DNA of 64,000 bases from Christiangramia oceanisediminis (GCF_022570735.2 NZ_JANCNS010000001.1:186001-250000); one strand, 5' to 3'; shown: positions 19,310 through 29,219, counted from the first letter of the stretch. Made by a program: numbers and translations. The notes: generated from the sequence alone by a model not told the origin.

Positions 19310-20038
19310 ATGGGAAAAAAGGTAACTCCGTATGAAGGCTCAAAGCTTTCAAAAAAGAAGCAGGTTGAGCAAATGTTCGACAATATATCAGGCAGTTATG
19401 ACAGTCTGAACCGTGTGATTTCTCTTGGCACCGACATAAAATGGAGAAAGAAGGTTATTCAAACCGTTGCTGAAACAAACCCTGAAAATGTACTGGATAT
19501 AGCTACCGGAACAGGTGACCTGGCTATACAAATGGTTCCTACCGGGGCAAAACGCATAGTTGGCCTGGATCTTTCAGAAGGAATGCTAAGTGTGGCACGA
19601 AAAAAAATCGCAGAAAAAGATCTGGATACCAGGATCGAAATGATACAGGGAGATTCAGAAAACTTACCTTTTGAAGATAACAGCTTTGATGCGATCACCG
19701 TGGCTTTTGGTGTTCGAAATTTTGAGAATCTCGAAAAAGGCCTGGAAGAGATCTACCGGGTTTTGAATCCAGGGGGAATTTTTGTAGTATTGGAAACATC
19801 GGTACCCACCAAATTTCCCTACAAACAAGGGTATCATTTATATTCAAATTACATTCTACCTGCCATTGGTAAAGTTTTTTCTAAAGATAAGAACGCATAT
19901 TCCTATTTGAGCAAGAGTGCGGCGAATTTTCCATATGGGATTGCTTTCAACAATATTTTAGAGAAAATAGGGTTTAATAATGTAAAAGATTTGCCTCAAA
20001 CATTTGGTGTAGCCACCATCTATATTGCTTCAAAGTAA
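19310..20038 (+). CDS. ubiE: Demethylmenaquinone methyltransferase (UbiE/MenG)
   Basis: 242 residues. Transfers a methyl group from SAM to demethylmenaquinone, the last step of menaquinone synthesis; flavobacteria use menaquinone, so the ubiquinone activity is unlikely to matter. Visible signatures: [19 protein letters not shown], the SAM-binding [25 protein letters not shown] and YRVLNPGG. The start was moved to the ATG at 19310 ([10 protein letters not shown]) because the promoter box covers the upstream TTG. porT follows four bases after the stop, so the two genes are cotranscribed. Confidence 0.95.
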   Translation: MGKKVTPYEGSKLSKKKQVEQMFDNISGSYDSLNRVISLGTDIKWRKKVIQTVAETNPENVLDIATGTGDLAIQMVPTGAKRIVGLDLSEGMLSVARKKIAEKDLDTRIEMIQGDSENLPFEDNSFDAITVAFGVRNFENLEKGLEEIYRVLNPGGIFVVLETSVPTKFPYKQGYHLYSNYILPAIGKVFSKDKNAYSYLSKSAANFPYGIAFNNILEKIGFNNVKDLPQTFGVATIYIASK

Positions 20039-20042
20039 TACT

Positions 20043-20750
20043 ATGAAAAAACTTTTTACGATCGCCCTTCTGGCTCTTTGCTTTCAAACAGCTCAGGCTC
20101 AAATATTTTCGGGAGAACGTGTTCTTAACCAGCAAAATTTCGACCAACAACGTTGGTCGTGGGGATATTTTCTTGGTTTTAATAGTTATGATTTCAATTT
20201 TGATTATATCAACTATAATCCAAGTCCGGTTACAGGTCAGGACTTTCGGGTAGAAACCAGGGTAGGCTTTAATGTTGGGTTATTGGGTAACCTTCGACTT
20301 TCCAACAACCTGGACCTTAGGCTGGAGCCAGGAGTTAATTTTAACACGAGAGGTTTCCAGGCCCTTAAAGCCGATGCCAATACATACAGGGAAATCAGTT
20401 CTACCTATGTTCATATCCCGTTGCTCCTAAAATTTAGCACTAACCGTTTAAACAATTTCAAGCCTTTTGTGGTTGGAGGTGTTTCAACATCGATCAACTT
20501 AAGCAGTAACGAGAATAACCCCGATGATAACAGCGCCGGCCAGTTTAGAATGACTACGAATTCCTATTATTATGAACTTGGCTTCGGAATTGACCTTTAC
20601 CTGTACTACTTCAAATTGTCTCCATCGATAAGAGGTGTTTTCGCTATTAATGATGAATTGATAAGGGACGCCGACCCAAATAGTCTTTATACCGGTAATG
20701 TGGACCGAATGATGAGCAGAGCTATATTCCTAAATTTTACTTTTCAGTAA
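20043..20750 (+). CDS. porT: Type IX secretion system protein PorT
   Basis: 235 residues from the ATG at 20043, which starts a clean signal peptide (MKKLFTIALLALCFQTAQAQ). The body is an outer-membrane beta-barrel of the PorT/outer membrane protein beta-barrel type, with alternating short hydrophobic strands, a YYYELGFGIDLYLYYFKLSPS segment near the end and a terminal aromatic (FTFQ). Placement between ubiE and a SpoU methyltransferase is the usual flavobacterial context for porT. PorT is needed for T9SS secretion, the route implied for the two giant adhesins in this window. Its 3' end overlaps the convergent methyltransferase gene by 14 nt. Confidence 0.85.
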   Translation: MKKLFTIALLALCFQTAQAQIFSGERVLNQQNFDQQRWSWGYFLGFNSYDFNFDYINYNPSPVTGQDFRVETRVGFNVGLLGNLRLSNNLDLRLEPGVNFNTRGFQALKADANTYREISSTYVHIPLLLKFSTNRLNNFKPFVVGGVSTSINLSSNENNPDDNSAGQFRMTTNSYYYELGFGIDLYLYYFKLSPSIRGVFAINDELIRDADPNSLYTGNVDRMMSRAIFLNFTFQ

Positions 20751-21477
20751 TACTCCTTCTTTTGAATTCACTTAATACGATTGCCGTTGCAGTGGCAACA
20801 TTCAGACTTTCGGTTTTTTGAATTTTACCGAACTGGGGAATATTCAGTTTTTTGTTTACCAGAGCTTTAATTTCTTCTGAAATTCCATTTGCTTCATTGC
20901 CCATAACAATAATTCCATTTTCAGGCAGTTCTTCAGAGTAGATATTCTGCCCTTCCAGCAGGGTTCCGTAAACTGGCAGTTCTTGATGATCCTTCATAAA
21001 TTGCTGCAGGTCCAGATAACGAACATTTACCCTTGCCAGAGATCCCATACTGGCCTGGACGACCTTGGGGTTAAAACAGTCTACAGTGTCATTTGAACAC
21101 ACCAGGTCTTCTATCCCGTACCAGTCACATAGCCGAATGATCGTTCCAAGATTTCCCGGGTCACGAACCCCGTCGAGAGCAAGGATTAGCCCAGCAGATA
21201 TTTTCTTTTCCAACTCCGGAATTTTAAAGATCGCCAGACCTCCCTGTGGATTTGACAAAAAACTGATCTTTTTTAGAGATCCTTCATCCAATTCTGTCCA
21301 TTTATCTTCTGAAACACCGAAAGAATTTGTTGAAGAAAATAAGGAAAACAGCTCTATGTCAGACTTGAGAAACTCTTCGATCCCCTTGATACCTTCCACT
21401 ACAAAGAGCTTATGTTTATTTCTAAACTTTTTTTGTGAAAGGCTTTTTATTAACTTAATCTGGTTTTTACTAACCAT
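20737..21477 (-). CDS. RNA 2'-O-methyltransferase, SpoU/TrmH family
   Basis: 246 residues with an N-terminal substrate-binding domain (KLFVVEGIKGIEEFL) and a C-terminal SPOUT knot. The three SPOUT motifs are visible: LDGVRDPGNLGTIIRLCDW, IIVMGNEANGIS and ESLNVATATAIVL. The family methylates ribose 2'-OH in rRNA or tRNA with SAM; the exact target nucleotide cannot be read from the sequence. Convergent with porT (14-nt overlap) and divergent from tamL. Confidence 0.92.
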   Translation of the reverse strand: MVSKNQIKLIKSLSQKKFRNKHKLFVVEGIKGIEEFLKSDIELFSLFSSTNSFGVSEDKWTELDEGSLKKISFLSNPQGGLAIFKIPELEKKISAGLILALDGVRDPGNLGTIIRLCDWYGIEDLVCSNDTVDCFNPKVVQASMGSLARVNVRYLDLQQFMKDHQELPVYGTLLEGQNIYSEELPENGIIVMGNEANGISEEIKALVNKKLNIPQFGKIQKTESLNVATATAIVLSEFKRRSITEK

Positions 21478-21487
21478 TCAAAAAATG

Positions 21488-21495
21488 TATTTTTG
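21488..21495 (+). promoter_or_regulatory. -7 promoter element (TATTTTTG) of the tamL-like gene
   Basis: Exact TAnnTTTG consensus 19 nt before the TTG start codon at 21515, which supports that non-ATG start. Confidence 0.6.
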
Positions 21496-21514
21496 GGCCT
21501 CTAATCGCTACTGA

Positions 21515-24079
21515 TTGAAACAGCTTTTCGCAAAAATATTATTATTTTTTCTAACCATAGTTCTAATAATTAGCTGTAACGCGGTAAAAAGACTGGATCA
21601 GGGCGAAAAACTGCTCGTTGATAACAAGATCTTTGAATATGGCGAGGAAATTAAGGACTCGAGGATCTATAGCCAGTTATACCAGGAACCTAACACCCGC
21701 TTCCTTGGAGTCCCTTTAAAATTACATTTTTACAACCTGGCGAGACCAAATATAGACAGTATCCTCACCGTTAATTATCTTGAAAACGAGAATAAACGGG
21801 ATTTTCTTACCGGCCTGTTATCAAAGAAACAATTTGAACGCTATATCTATTCCCGAACCGAGTTTAACGAATGGATTAAAACTACCGGTGAAGCACCTGT
21901 GATCGTTGACCTGGAAGAGACTAGGAAATCTGATAACAGGCTCAAATCCTGGTATTGGAATAATGGCTGGTTTAATGTTGAGACCGATTTCGAGGTCATC
22001 CCACTGGAAGACAAGGAAAAGCGAGCAAGGGTAGAATACTATATCAAACCGCATCAGCCGTATAAGGTGGACTCCATAAAAACCTCAATATCGTCACCGG
22101 CTTTAGACTCCCTGTATGAACTGCATAAGTCTGAAAGCGCCATAAAATCTGGCGTGCAGTACAATACCCTGGATTTTAACGAAGAGAGGGACAGGCTTTC
22201 CCAGTTGTTCCGAAATAACGGGGTGTACAATTTCGACCAGGAATACATCAGTTTCGACGCAGATACGGTTGATACCAATCACAAGGTAAATACTACCTTA
22301 ATCATCAAGAATCGCAGGAACAATATTGGAGATAGCATTACCCGGGTTCCTTTTAAGATCCATAAGATTAGCGAGGTAAACATAATTACCGACTATACCT
22401 ACGCCAATAGAAATAACCCGCTAACAGATAGTACCAAATTCGAAGGCTACAATTTATATGGCTTTGAGGAAATGCGGTACCGTCCTGAAGCTATCAGCGA
22501 TGCTGTTTTCATAAAACCCGGCACTATATATAGTGACCTGGACCGGTCCAGGACTTATAACAGGCTTAACACCCTAAGACTTTTTAAGTATCCGAATATT
22601 CAGTACATCCCCGATCCTGCAGACAGCACGAACACCGACCTGATTACGAACATTTTTCTTACTCCGTTGCCTAAATACTCCCTGGGCTTCGATTTTGATG
22701 TATCTCAAAGCAATATCCAGGAATTCGGAATTGGTTTTGGCGGATCGCTTTTGATACGAAACATCTTTGGAGGGGCTGAAAATTTTGAAATCTCGGGCCG
22801 TGGAAGTGTGGGTTCATCAACCGATGCTGCCGGAAATAATGATGATAACCGGTTTTTTGACATTTCTGAAGTAGGAGCCGACCTCAAACTAACATTTCCG
22901 AGGATCTTTCTTCCATTCGATACAGAAAGGTTTATCCCTAAATATATGTCGCCGTTCACCACCTTAAGCCTGGGAGTGAGCACCCAAAACAATATAGGTT
23001 TGGATAAGCAGAATTTTTCAGGGATCATTAATTACCGGTGGACACCTTCAAAACAACTTTCAAACAGGCTGGATCTTCTGAATATTCAGTATGTAAAAAA
23101 CCTGAACGCTGAAAACTATTTCAATGTTTATCGAAATTCATATGAAGAACTGAATGAAATTGCCCAGGAGGTAGACACAAATCCTATTTTCTTTGACCCG
23201 GATGGAGCACTTATCATCCCGCAAGGCGCGAATGCTTTTATCCAGGCTGTTAGAAACGATACAGGAGAGGTTTCCGGGATCGACGGTGAGCAGGAACAGA
23301 ATGTAGTGAACATCGCAGAGCGAAAGGACCGGCTCACAGAGAACAACCTGATTTTTGCCACCAATTATACTTATTTGTGGAACACCAAGAAAAACCTGTA
23401 TGACCAGGAATTCTCTCGTTTCCGCTTTAAGGTGGAGACAGCCGGAAATTTCCTCAATGCGATCTCAGGTCTTGCAAACTTCAGCCAGAATAACAATGGA
23501 AATTATGAAGTTTTGGGTGTTGCCTATTCTCAATATGCCAAAACCGAAATTGATTTTATCAAACATTCGGACCTTGGAGGGCAGAATATTTTTGCGGCAA
23601 GGGCATTTGGCGGTATTGCGATTCCTTACGGAAATGCGAACAGCATTCCGTTTGCACGGAGCTTCTTTGCAGGTGGGCCAAACGACAACCGGGCGTGGCA
23701 GGCTTACGATCTAGGACCCGGAAGCAGTGGCGGACGAAACGAATTCAACGAGGCCAACATGAAACTTGCCTTTAACCTGGAATACCGCTATAATCTATTT
23801 GGCTCGCTTAACAGTGCTTTTTTCGTGGACATAGGAAACATCTGGAATGTTGCCGACATTGTCGAAGATGAAGCCTCTACTTTTGAATCGTTTTCAGACC
23901 TGAGAGATATTGCTGTAGGTTCTGGTTTTGGGCTCAGATACGATTTTAACTTTTTCGTTCTGAGGTTCGATATCGGATTCAAAACCTACGATCCTGCCAG
24001 AGAACTAGGAAACAGGTGGTTCAAAGACTATAATTTTAACCACGCGGTATATAACGTAGGTATCAATTATCCTTTCTAA
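21515..24079 (+). CDS. tamL: TamL-like outer-membrane lipoprotein of the Omp85/BamA superfamily
   Basis: 854 residues. The N-terminus is a lipoprotein signal peptide with lipobox ISC (Cys about residue 21), followed by POTRA-like domains (to about residue 400) and a C-terminal Omp85 beta-barrel; it ends with the expected aromatic (NYPF). TamL is the Bacteroidota lipoprotein version of TamA, an outer-membrane translocation/assembly factor. The start is TTG at 21515: no in-frame ATG precedes the signal peptide and a promoter box lies just upstream. A tamB gene is not adjacent; the next gene is fbaA. Assignment to TamL rather than another Omp85 lipoprotein is moderately sure. Confidence 0.8.
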   Translation: MKQLFAKILLFFLTIVLIISCNAVKRLDQGEKLLVDNKIFEYGEEIKDSRIYSQLYQEPNTRFLGVPLKLHFYNLARPNIDSILTVNYLENENKRDFLTGLLSKKQFERYIYSRTEFNEWIKTTGEAPVIVDLEETRKSDNRLKSWYWNNGWFNVETDFEVIPLEDKEKRARVEYYIKPHQPYKVDSIKTSISSPALDSLYELHKSESAIKSGVQYNTLDFNEERDRLSQLFRNNGVYNFDQEYISFDADTVDTNHKVNTTLIIKNRRNNIGDSITRVPFKIHKISEVNIITDYTYANRNNPLTDSTKFEGYNLYGFEEMRYRPEAISDAVFIKPGTIYSDLDRSRTYNRLNTLRLFKYPNIQYIPDPADSTNTDLITNIFLTPLPKYSLGFDFDVSQSNIQEFGIGFGGSLLIRNIFGGAENFEISGRGSVGSSTDAAGNNDDNRFFDISEVGADLKLTFPRIFLPFDTERFIPKYMSPFTTLSLGVSTQNNIGLDKQNFSGIINYRWTPSKQLSNRLDLLNIQYVKNLNAENYFNVYRNSYEELNEIAQEVDTNPIFFDPDGALIIPQGANAFIQAVRNDTGEVSGIDGEQEQNVVNIAERKDRLTENNLIFATNYTYLWNTKKNLYDQEFSRFRFKVETAGNFLNAISGLANFSQNNNGNYEVLGVAYSQYAKTEIDFIKHSDLGGQNIFAARAFGGIAIPYGNANSIPFARSFFAGGPNDNRAWQAYDLGPGSSGGRNEFNEANMKLAFNLEYRYNLFGSLNSAFFVDIGNIWNVADIVEDEASTFESFSDLRDIAVGSGFGLRYDFNFFVLRFDIGFKTYDPARELGNRWFKDYNFNHAVYNVGINYPF

Positions 24080-24094
24080 GCCGGTTTATTTTAT

Positions 24095-24102
24095 TATTTT
24101 TG
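24095..24102 (+). promoter_or_regulatory. -7 promoter element (TATTTTTG) of fbaA
   Basis: Exact TAnnTTTG consensus 20 nt upstream of the fbaA ATG. Confidence 0.55.
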
Positions 24103-24122
24103 TAAGCCTAATTAAAAAAATT

Positions 24123-25190
24123 ATGAGTCATAATATTAAACCCGGCGTAGCCACAGGTAAGGAAGTTCAGGAAATATTCAATTATGCCAAAAAGAAGGGC
24201 TTTGCGCTTCCGGCAGTTAATGTAATAGGATCAAGCAGTATCAATGCGGTACTTGAAACCGCTGCCGAGCTTAATTCTCCGGTGATCATCCAGTTTTCTA
24301 ATGGTGGAGCCCAGTTTAATGCAGGAAAAGGACTTAGCAACGAAGGAGAAAGAGCTGCTATCGCAGGTGGTGTAGCCGGTGCAAAACATGTTCACGAGCT
24401 CGCTGAAGCTTATGGAGTTCCGGTTATCATGCATACCGATCACTGCGCGAAAAAATTACTTCCATGGATAGATGGTCTTCTGGATGCCAGTGAAAAACAT
24501 TTCGAAAAGACCGGGAAACCGCTTTACAGTTCTCACATGATCGATCTTTCAGAAGAACCTTTGGAAGAGAACATGGAAATCTGTAAGAAATATCTTAAAA
24601 GAATGTCCAAAATGGGCATGACCCTGGAAATCGAATTAGGGATCACGGGAGGTGAAGAAGATGGTGTGGATAATACAGATGTTGATTCTTCAAAACTATA
24701 TACTCAACCTGAAGAAGTAGCCTATGCTTATGAAGAACTGAGCAAGGTAAGTGACCAGTTCACTATCGCTGCTGCTTTTGGGAACGTTCACGGCGTATAT
24801 AAACCAGGGAACGTTAAGCTAACTCCTACTATTCTAAAAGACTCCCAGGAATACATTACCAAAAAATACAATGTAGAAAAAAATCACATCGATTTCGTAT
24901 TCCATGGTGGAAGCGGTTCAACAGTTGAAGAAATACGCGAAGCTATTGGTTATGGAGTGATTAAAATGAATATCGATACAGACCTTCAGTATGCCTTTAT
25001 GGAAGGAATTCGTGACTATATGGGAGGTAAAAAAGACTATTTAGCTACTCAGATTGGAAATCCTGAAGGTGAAGATGTTCCAAATAAAAAATATTACGAC
25101 CCAAGAAAGTGGTTGCGTGAAGGAGAATTAACCTTTAAGGCACGTTTAAAAAAGGCTTTTGAAGACCTGAATAACGTAGATACACTTTAA
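24123..25190 (+). CDS. fbaA: Fructose-bisphosphate aldolase, class II
   Basis: 355 residues, usual length of the type A class II enzymes. Catalyses reversible cleavage of fructose 1,6-bisphosphate to glyceraldehyde 3-phosphate and dihydroxyacetone phosphate in glycolysis and gluconeogenesis. The Zn ligand motif VIMHTDHCAKKL is near residue 105, the EIELGITGGEEDGVDN segment near 180, and the phosphate-binding FHGGSGST and VIKMNIDTDLQYAF motifs follow. Monocistronic: own promoter box upstream and a hairpin terminator after the stop. Confidence 0.97.
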   Translation: MSHNIKPGVATGKEVQEIFNYAKKKGFALPAVNVIGSSSINAVLETAAELNSPVIIQFSNGGAQFNAGKGLSNEGERAAIAGGVAGAKHVHELAEAYGVPVIMHTDHCAKKLLPWIDGLLDASEKHFEKTGKPLYSSHMIDLSEEPLEENMEICKKYLKRMSKMGMTLEIELGITGGEEDGVDNTDVDSSKLYTQPEEVAYAYEELSKVSDQFTIAAAFGNVHGVYKPGNVKLTPTILKDSQEYITKKYNVEKNHIDFVFHGGSGSTVEEIREAIGYGVIKMNIDTDLQYAFMEGIRDYMGGKKDYLATQIGNPEGEDVPNKKYYDPRKWLREGELTFKARLKKAFEDLNNVDTL

Positions 25191-25199
25191 AAGATTTCA

Positions 25200-25236
25200 A
25201 AACAGTCTTTAGTATTAAAGGCTGTTTTTCTTTTTC
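25200..25236 (+). terminator. Rho-independent terminator after fbaA
   Basis: 12-bp stem (arms 25200-25211 and 25216-25227, two G-T pairs) with a GTAT loop, followed by a T-rich tract. Confidence 0.8.
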
Positions 25237-25271
25237 ACAAAACGCAACTTTAGCAATTAAATTAGAATTAA

Positions 25272-26129
25272 ATGGCCTGGTTTAAAAGAACACAAAAAGG
25301 AATTCAAACGCCTACCGAACAGAAAAAAGATGTTCCAAAAGGCTTATGGTATAAATCTCCAACTGGAAAGATCGTAGATGCCGAGCAGCTGGAGAGCAAT
25401 TTTTACGTGAGTCCTGAGGATGGGTATCATGTAAGAATTGGAAGTAACGAATACTTCAAGATCCTTTTTGACGATAATAAATTCAAGGAACTGGATGCCG
25501 GGATGACGGCAAAAGACCCATTGAACTTCGAGGATACTAAGAAATATACCGAAAGACTTAAAACAGCCCAGGAAAAGACTGGATTAAAGGATGCAGTAAG
25601 ATGCGCTGTTGGAAAGTCTAAGGGCAAGGACCTGGTTATCGCCTGTATGGACTTTAAATTCGTAGGCGGTAGTATGGGTTCTGTTGTAGGCGAAAAAATT
25701 GCCCGGGCTGCAGATTATGCGCTTAAACACAAATTGCCATTTATGATCATCTCCAAATCCGGAGGTGCGCGTATGCAGGAAGCAGCTCTTTCGCTAATGC
25801 AGCTCGCAAAAACTTCGGTTAAACTTGCCCAGCTTGCAGATGCGAAAATTCCTTATATATCCTTGGCTACCGATCCTACTACTGGAGGAACCACGGCTTC
25901 TTTTGCCATGTTAGGAGATATCAATATTTCTGAACCCGGTGCATTAATTGGATTTGCCGGACCACGAGTCGTGAAAGACACCACTGGTAAAGACCTTCCA
26001 AAAGATTTTCAGACATCTGAATTTTTAAAGGAAAAAGGATTCCTGGATTTTATCGTAAAGAGATCTGAACTAAAGGATAAAGTGAACCTTTACCTGGATC
26101 TTATTCAGAATCAACCAATAAGAAATTAA
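25272..26129 (+). CDS. accD: Acetyl-CoA carboxylase carboxyltransferase subunit beta, without zinc-ribbon cysteines
   Basis: 285 residues. Beta half of the carboxyltransferase that moves the carboxyl group from biotin to acetyl-CoA, making malonyl-CoA for fatty-acid synthesis. Crotonase-fold signatures are intact ([50 protein letters not shown]). The N-terminal region aligns with the usual four-Cys zinc ribbon ([17 protein letters not shown]...[14 protein letters not shown]), but all four Cys positions are replaced: CPSC became SPTG and CPxCG became SPEDG. I recall the same pattern in other flavobacteria, so it looks like a lineage trait, not decay. Confidence 0.96.
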   Translation: MAWFKRTQKGIQTPTEQKKDVPKGLWYKSPTGKIVDAEQLESNFYVSPEDGYHVRIGSNEYFKILFDDNKFKELDAGMTAKDPLNFEDTKKYTERLKTAQEKTGLKDAVRCAVGKSKGKDLVIACMDFKFVGGSMGSVVGEKIARAADYALKHKLPFMIISKSGGARMQEAALSLMQLAKTSVKLAQLADAKIPYISLATDPTTGGTTASFAMLGDINISEPGALIGFAGPRVVKDTTGKDLPKDFQTSEFLKEKGFLDFIVKRSELKDKVNLYLDLIQNQPIRN

Positions 26130-26179
26130 AAGCCACTAAAATAAATAAAGGCAGTATTAGGTATTATTCAAATTAGTAG

Positions 26180-26187
26180 TATCTTTG
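26180..26187 (+). promoter_or_regulatory. -7 promoter element (TATCTTTG) of rpsO
   Basis: Exact TAnnTTTG consensus 52 nt upstream of the rpsO ATG. Confidence 0.6.
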
Positions 26188-26239
26188 CCGCCTGACAGAA
26201 AAACTGTCAATACATAAAAATCATTTAAATAATATTGGA

Positions 26240-26509
26240 ATGTATTTAACTAAAGAAAAGAAAGAAGAGATCTTTGAGAAGCACGGTAAAGCAAAGAACG
26301 ACACCGGTTCAGCTGAAGGTCAAATAGCCTTATTCACTCACAGGATCGCTCACCTATCTGAGCACCTAAAAAGCAACCGTAAGGATTACAACTCTGAGCG
26401 TTCACTTGTAAAACTGGTTGGTAAAAGAAGAAGTCTGTTAGACTACCTTATGAAGAAAGACATTATGAGGTATCGTGCCATCGTTAAAGAACTTGGATTA
26501 AGAAAATAA
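26240..26509 (+). CDS. rpsO: 30S ribosomal protein S15
   Basis: 89 residues, the standard S15 length. Primary rRNA-binding protein of the small-subunit platform. Signature stretches are GSAEGQIALFTHRIAHLSEHLK and the C-terminal RRSLLDYLMKKDIMRYRAIVKELGLRK. It precedes pnp as in many bacteria, but a strong terminator separates the two genes here. Confidence 0.98.
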   Translation: MYLTKEKKEEIFEKHGKAKNDTGSAEGQIALFTHRIAHLSEHLKSNRKDYNSERSLVKLVGKRRSLLDYLMKKDIMRYRAIVKELGLRK

Positions 26510-26515
26510 TTTTCA

Positions 26516-26539
26516 GGGGGCTTCACGCCCCCTTTTTTT
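26516..26539 (+). terminator. Rho-independent terminator after rpsO
   Basis: GGGGGC / GCCCCC stem with a 5-nt loop followed by seven T. Confidence 0.9.
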
Positions 26540-26608
26540 ATATATTAGTTTCACCTGATTTCAGGTATTTTTATTACTTTCTTCGGAAAGTAAAATTAGA
26601 AAATTGTC

Positions 26609-26730
26609 ATTCGCCAAGGCGAATAGTTTTTCATTGGTCTACAACAACTACACACAACACACAACCCGGCCGTCCGGATGGCGGAGACCTTTGTTTAACG
26701 CATGCGATCTGGTTGAAGTTATTCAGATCG
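26609..26730 (+). promoter_or_regulatory. Structured leader region upstream of pnp
   Basis: The 237-bp rpsO-pnp gap holds three self-complementary elements: ATTCGCC-AA-GGCGAAT (26609-26624) followed by a T-rich stretch, a GC-rich patch around 26666-26690 that can pair as GCCGTCC/GGATGGC, and a 7-bp stem CGATCTG/CAGATCG (26705-26711 with 26724-26730) ending 16 nt before the pnp ATG. E. coli pnp is autoregulated through a hairpin in its leader; a similar role here is inference only. Confidence 0.35.
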
Positions 26731-26746
26731 AGAATTCAAAATTATT

Positions 26747-28996
26747 ATGATTCCAAAAACTTTTAAGGAGGTTATCGAGCTTGGAGATGGGAGAACCATT
26801 TCGCTTGAAACCGGTAAATTAGCAAAACAGGCTCACGGGTCGGTTGTTGTTCAAATGGGTAACGCCATGTTACTTTGTACCGTAGTGTCTTCGTACACTC
26901 CAACTACCATGGATTTCTTTCCATTAACACTAGATTATCGCGAAAAATTCGCAGCTGCAGGTCTTTTCCCTGGCGGATACTTCAAAAGAGAAGCAAGACC
27001 AAGCAGTGAAGAAATTCTGGTAATGCGTTTAGTAGACCGCGTTCTTCGCCCGCTATTCCCAAAAGATTATAAGTTCGAAACCCAGGTAATGATCCAGCTA
27101 ATGTCTCATGATGAAGAAGTCATGCCAGACGCACTTGCCGGACTTGCTGCATCTGCAGCCATTCAGTTGTCTGATATACCTTTCGAAACTCCTATTTCAG
27201 AAGCCAGAGTTGCCAGAATCAATGGTGAATTTGTACTAAACCCTAGCAGGGCTCAGCTAGCCGACGCCGATATGGATATCATGGTTGGTGCTTCTGCAGA
27301 CTCTGTTATGATGGTAGAAGGACAAATGGACGAGTGTTCAGAAGAAGAAATGGCCGAGGCTATCAAATTCGCTCATGAAGCGATCAAAGTTCAGTGTGAG
27401 GCGCAGGTTCGTTTAGCTGAAGCTTTCGGAAAGAAAGAAACTCGTGAATATGAAGTAGCAGATACAGACGAAGAGATTGAAAACAAGATCCACGAAGCTA
27501 CTTATCAAAAAGCATACGACATCGCGAAAAGCGGAACCAGCAAGAAAGAAAGAAGCGAAGCTTTTTCTAACCTAAAAGAAGAAGTAAAAGCAATGTTCTC
27601 TGAAGAAGAACTGGAAGAGAAAGGTAAAATGATCTCTGGATACTTTGCTGATGCTCAGAAGAAAGCCGTTCGCGATCTAACCCTTAAGGAAGGAATTAGA
27701 CTGGACGGAAGAAAGACCGATGAAATTCGCCCTATCTGGTGTGAAGTAGATTATCTTCCATCCACTCATGGTTCTGCTATTTTCACTCGTGGAGAAACTC
27801 AGGCACTGGCAACAGTAACCTTGGGTACTTCCAGAGAAGCCAACCAGGTAGACCTTCCAACCCAGCAGGGAGAAGAAACATTCTACTTACATTATAACTT
27901 CCCTCCTTTCTCAACCGGAGAAGCTTACCCAATTAGAGGTACTTCAAGACGTGAGATTGGTCACGGAAACCTTGCTCAAAGAGCATTAAAAGGAATGATC
28001 CCGGCAGATTGCCCATACACTGTGCGTGTAGTATCTGAAGTTTTGGAATCTAACGGTTCTTCTTCGATGGCTACCGTATGTGCGGGAACCATGTCGTTGA
28101 TGGATGCTGGTGTTCAGCTTAAAAAGCCAGTTTCTGGTATCGCTATGGGATTGATCTCTGATGGCGAGAACTACGCTGTATTATCAGATATCCTTGGAGA
28201 TGAAGATCACCTTGGAGATATGGACTTTAAAGTGACAGGAACCGAAGATGGAATTACCGCCTGCCAGATGGATATCAAGATCAAGGGACTTTCTTACGAG
28301 ATCCTTGTAAATGCATTGAAACAGGCCAGAGCTGGTAGACTTCATATTTTAGAGAAGCTTACCGAAACCATTCCTGCTCCAAACGAGAATGTGAAAGCAC
28401 ATTCTCCAAAGATCATTACCAGAAGAATCCCGAACGAATTCATTGGAGCTCTTATTGGACCTGGTGGAAAAGTGATACAGGAACTTCAAAAAGAAACCAA
28501 AACAGAGATCGTGATCAATGAAGATCCGGTAACTGAAGAAGGAATCGTTGAAATTCTAGGTACTCAGCAGGAAGGAATCGATAAAGTTCTTGCTAAGATA
28601 GACGCCATTACCTTTAAACCTGAAAAAGGAAGCGTGTACGAAGTTAAGGTGATCAAGCTTCTTGATTTTGGTGCCGTTGTAGAGTATGTGGATGCGCCTG
28701 GAAATGAAGTATTATTACATATTTCTGAACTTGCCTGGGAACGCACGAACAATGTGACCGATGTTGTGAATCTTGGAGATGTTATCGATGTCAAATACTT
28801 TGGCGTAGATCCAAAAACCCGTAAGGAAAAAGTTTCCAGAAAGGCTTTGTTGCCAAGACCGGAAAGATCGGAAAGTGATAATCGCGACCGAAACCGTGAT
28901 AATAACCGCGGAAATAGAGATAATCGCGGAAACCGCGACAATCGTGACAATCGTAACCGCGATAACAGGAACAGAGGAGATCGTAACGACGATTAA
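26747..28996 (+). CDS. pnp: Polyribonucleotide nucleotidyltransferase (PNPase)
   Basis: 749 residues. Phosphorolytic 3'-to-5' exoribonuclease that degrades mRNA in the cytoplasm. Order: first RNase PH domain, all-alpha linker, second RNase PH domain ([34 protein letters not shown]), KH domain ([20 protein letters not shown], about 565) and S1 domain ([18 protein letters not shown], about 625). After S1 comes a roughly 45-residue tail made almost only of Arg, Asn, Asp and Gly (from [15 protein letters not shown]), which E. coli PNPase does not have. The ATG at 26747 gives the normal start ([10 protein letters not shown]). Confidence 0.97.
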   Translation: MIPKTFKEVIELGDGRTISLETGKLAKQAHGSVVVQMGNAMLLCTVVSSYTPTTMDFFPLTLDYREKFAAAGLFPGGYFKREARPSSEEILVMRLVDRVLRPLFPKDYKFETQVMIQLMSHDEEVMPDALAGLAASAAIQLSDIPFETPISEARVARINGEFVLNPSRAQLADADMDIMVGASADSVMMVEGQMDECSEEEMAEAIKFAHEAIKVQCEAQVRLAEAFGKKETREYEVADTDEEIENKIHEATYQKAYDIAKSGTSKKERSEAFSNLKEEVKAMFSEEELEEKGKMISGYFADAQKKAVRDLTLKEGIRLDGRKTDEIRPIWCEVDYLPSTHGSAIFTRGETQALATVTLGTSREANQVDLPTQQGEETFYLHYNFPPFSTGEAYPIRGTSRREIGHGNLAQRALKGMIPADCPYTVRVVSEVLESNGSSSMATVCAGTMSLMDAGVQLKKPVSGIAMGLISDGENYAVLSDILGDEDHLGDMDFKVTGTEDGITACQMDIKIKGLSYEILVNALKQARAGRLHILEKLTETIPAPNENVKAHSPKIITRRIPNEFIGALIGPGGKVIQELQKETKTEIVINEDPVTEEGIVEILGTQQEGIDKVLAKIDAITFKPEKGSVYEVKVIKLLDFGAVVEYVDAPGNEVLLHISELAWERTNNVTDVVNLGDVIDVKYFGVDPKTRKEKVSRKALLPRPERSESDNRDRNRDNNRGNRDNRGNRDNRDNRNRDNRNRGDRNDD

Positions 28997-29014
28997 TAAT
29001 AATCTTAGATATTG

Positions 29015-29042
29015 AAAAGGCCGCTAATGCGGCCTTTTTTTT
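29015..29042 (+). terminator. Rho-independent terminator after pnp
   Basis: Perfect 10-bp stem (AAAAGGCCGC / GCGGCCTTTT), TAAT loop, then a T tract. Confidence 0.9.
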
Positions 29043-29114
29043 ATTAAAAAATTTTTGTCTAACCTGTATGGAATGAATTTTCCTTCGACTAAGCTAACCC
29101 ATAGGCCTAAAATG

Positions 29115-29122
29115 TAATTTTG
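29115..29122 (+). promoter_or_regulatory. -7 promoter element (TAATTTTG) upstream of rpoD
   Basis: TAnnTTTG consensus in the 255-bp pnp-rpoD gap; it implies a leader of about 125 nt before rpoD. Other promoters in the gap cannot be excluded. Confidence 0.4.
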
Positions 29123-29219
29123 CGACAAGTTTAAAGCGCCTGATTACCAATGTTTAAAAAATTTCGTAATTTTTGTAACATTTTCTCGAGGTCTTACGTA
29201 TAAACTAGTACAAGGAGCT

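Noticed and set aside
26764-26770. AAGGAGG near the pnp start as an internal ribosome binding site
   Set aside because: It lies inside the pnp coding sequence with no suitably spaced start codon and pnp clearly begins at 26747.
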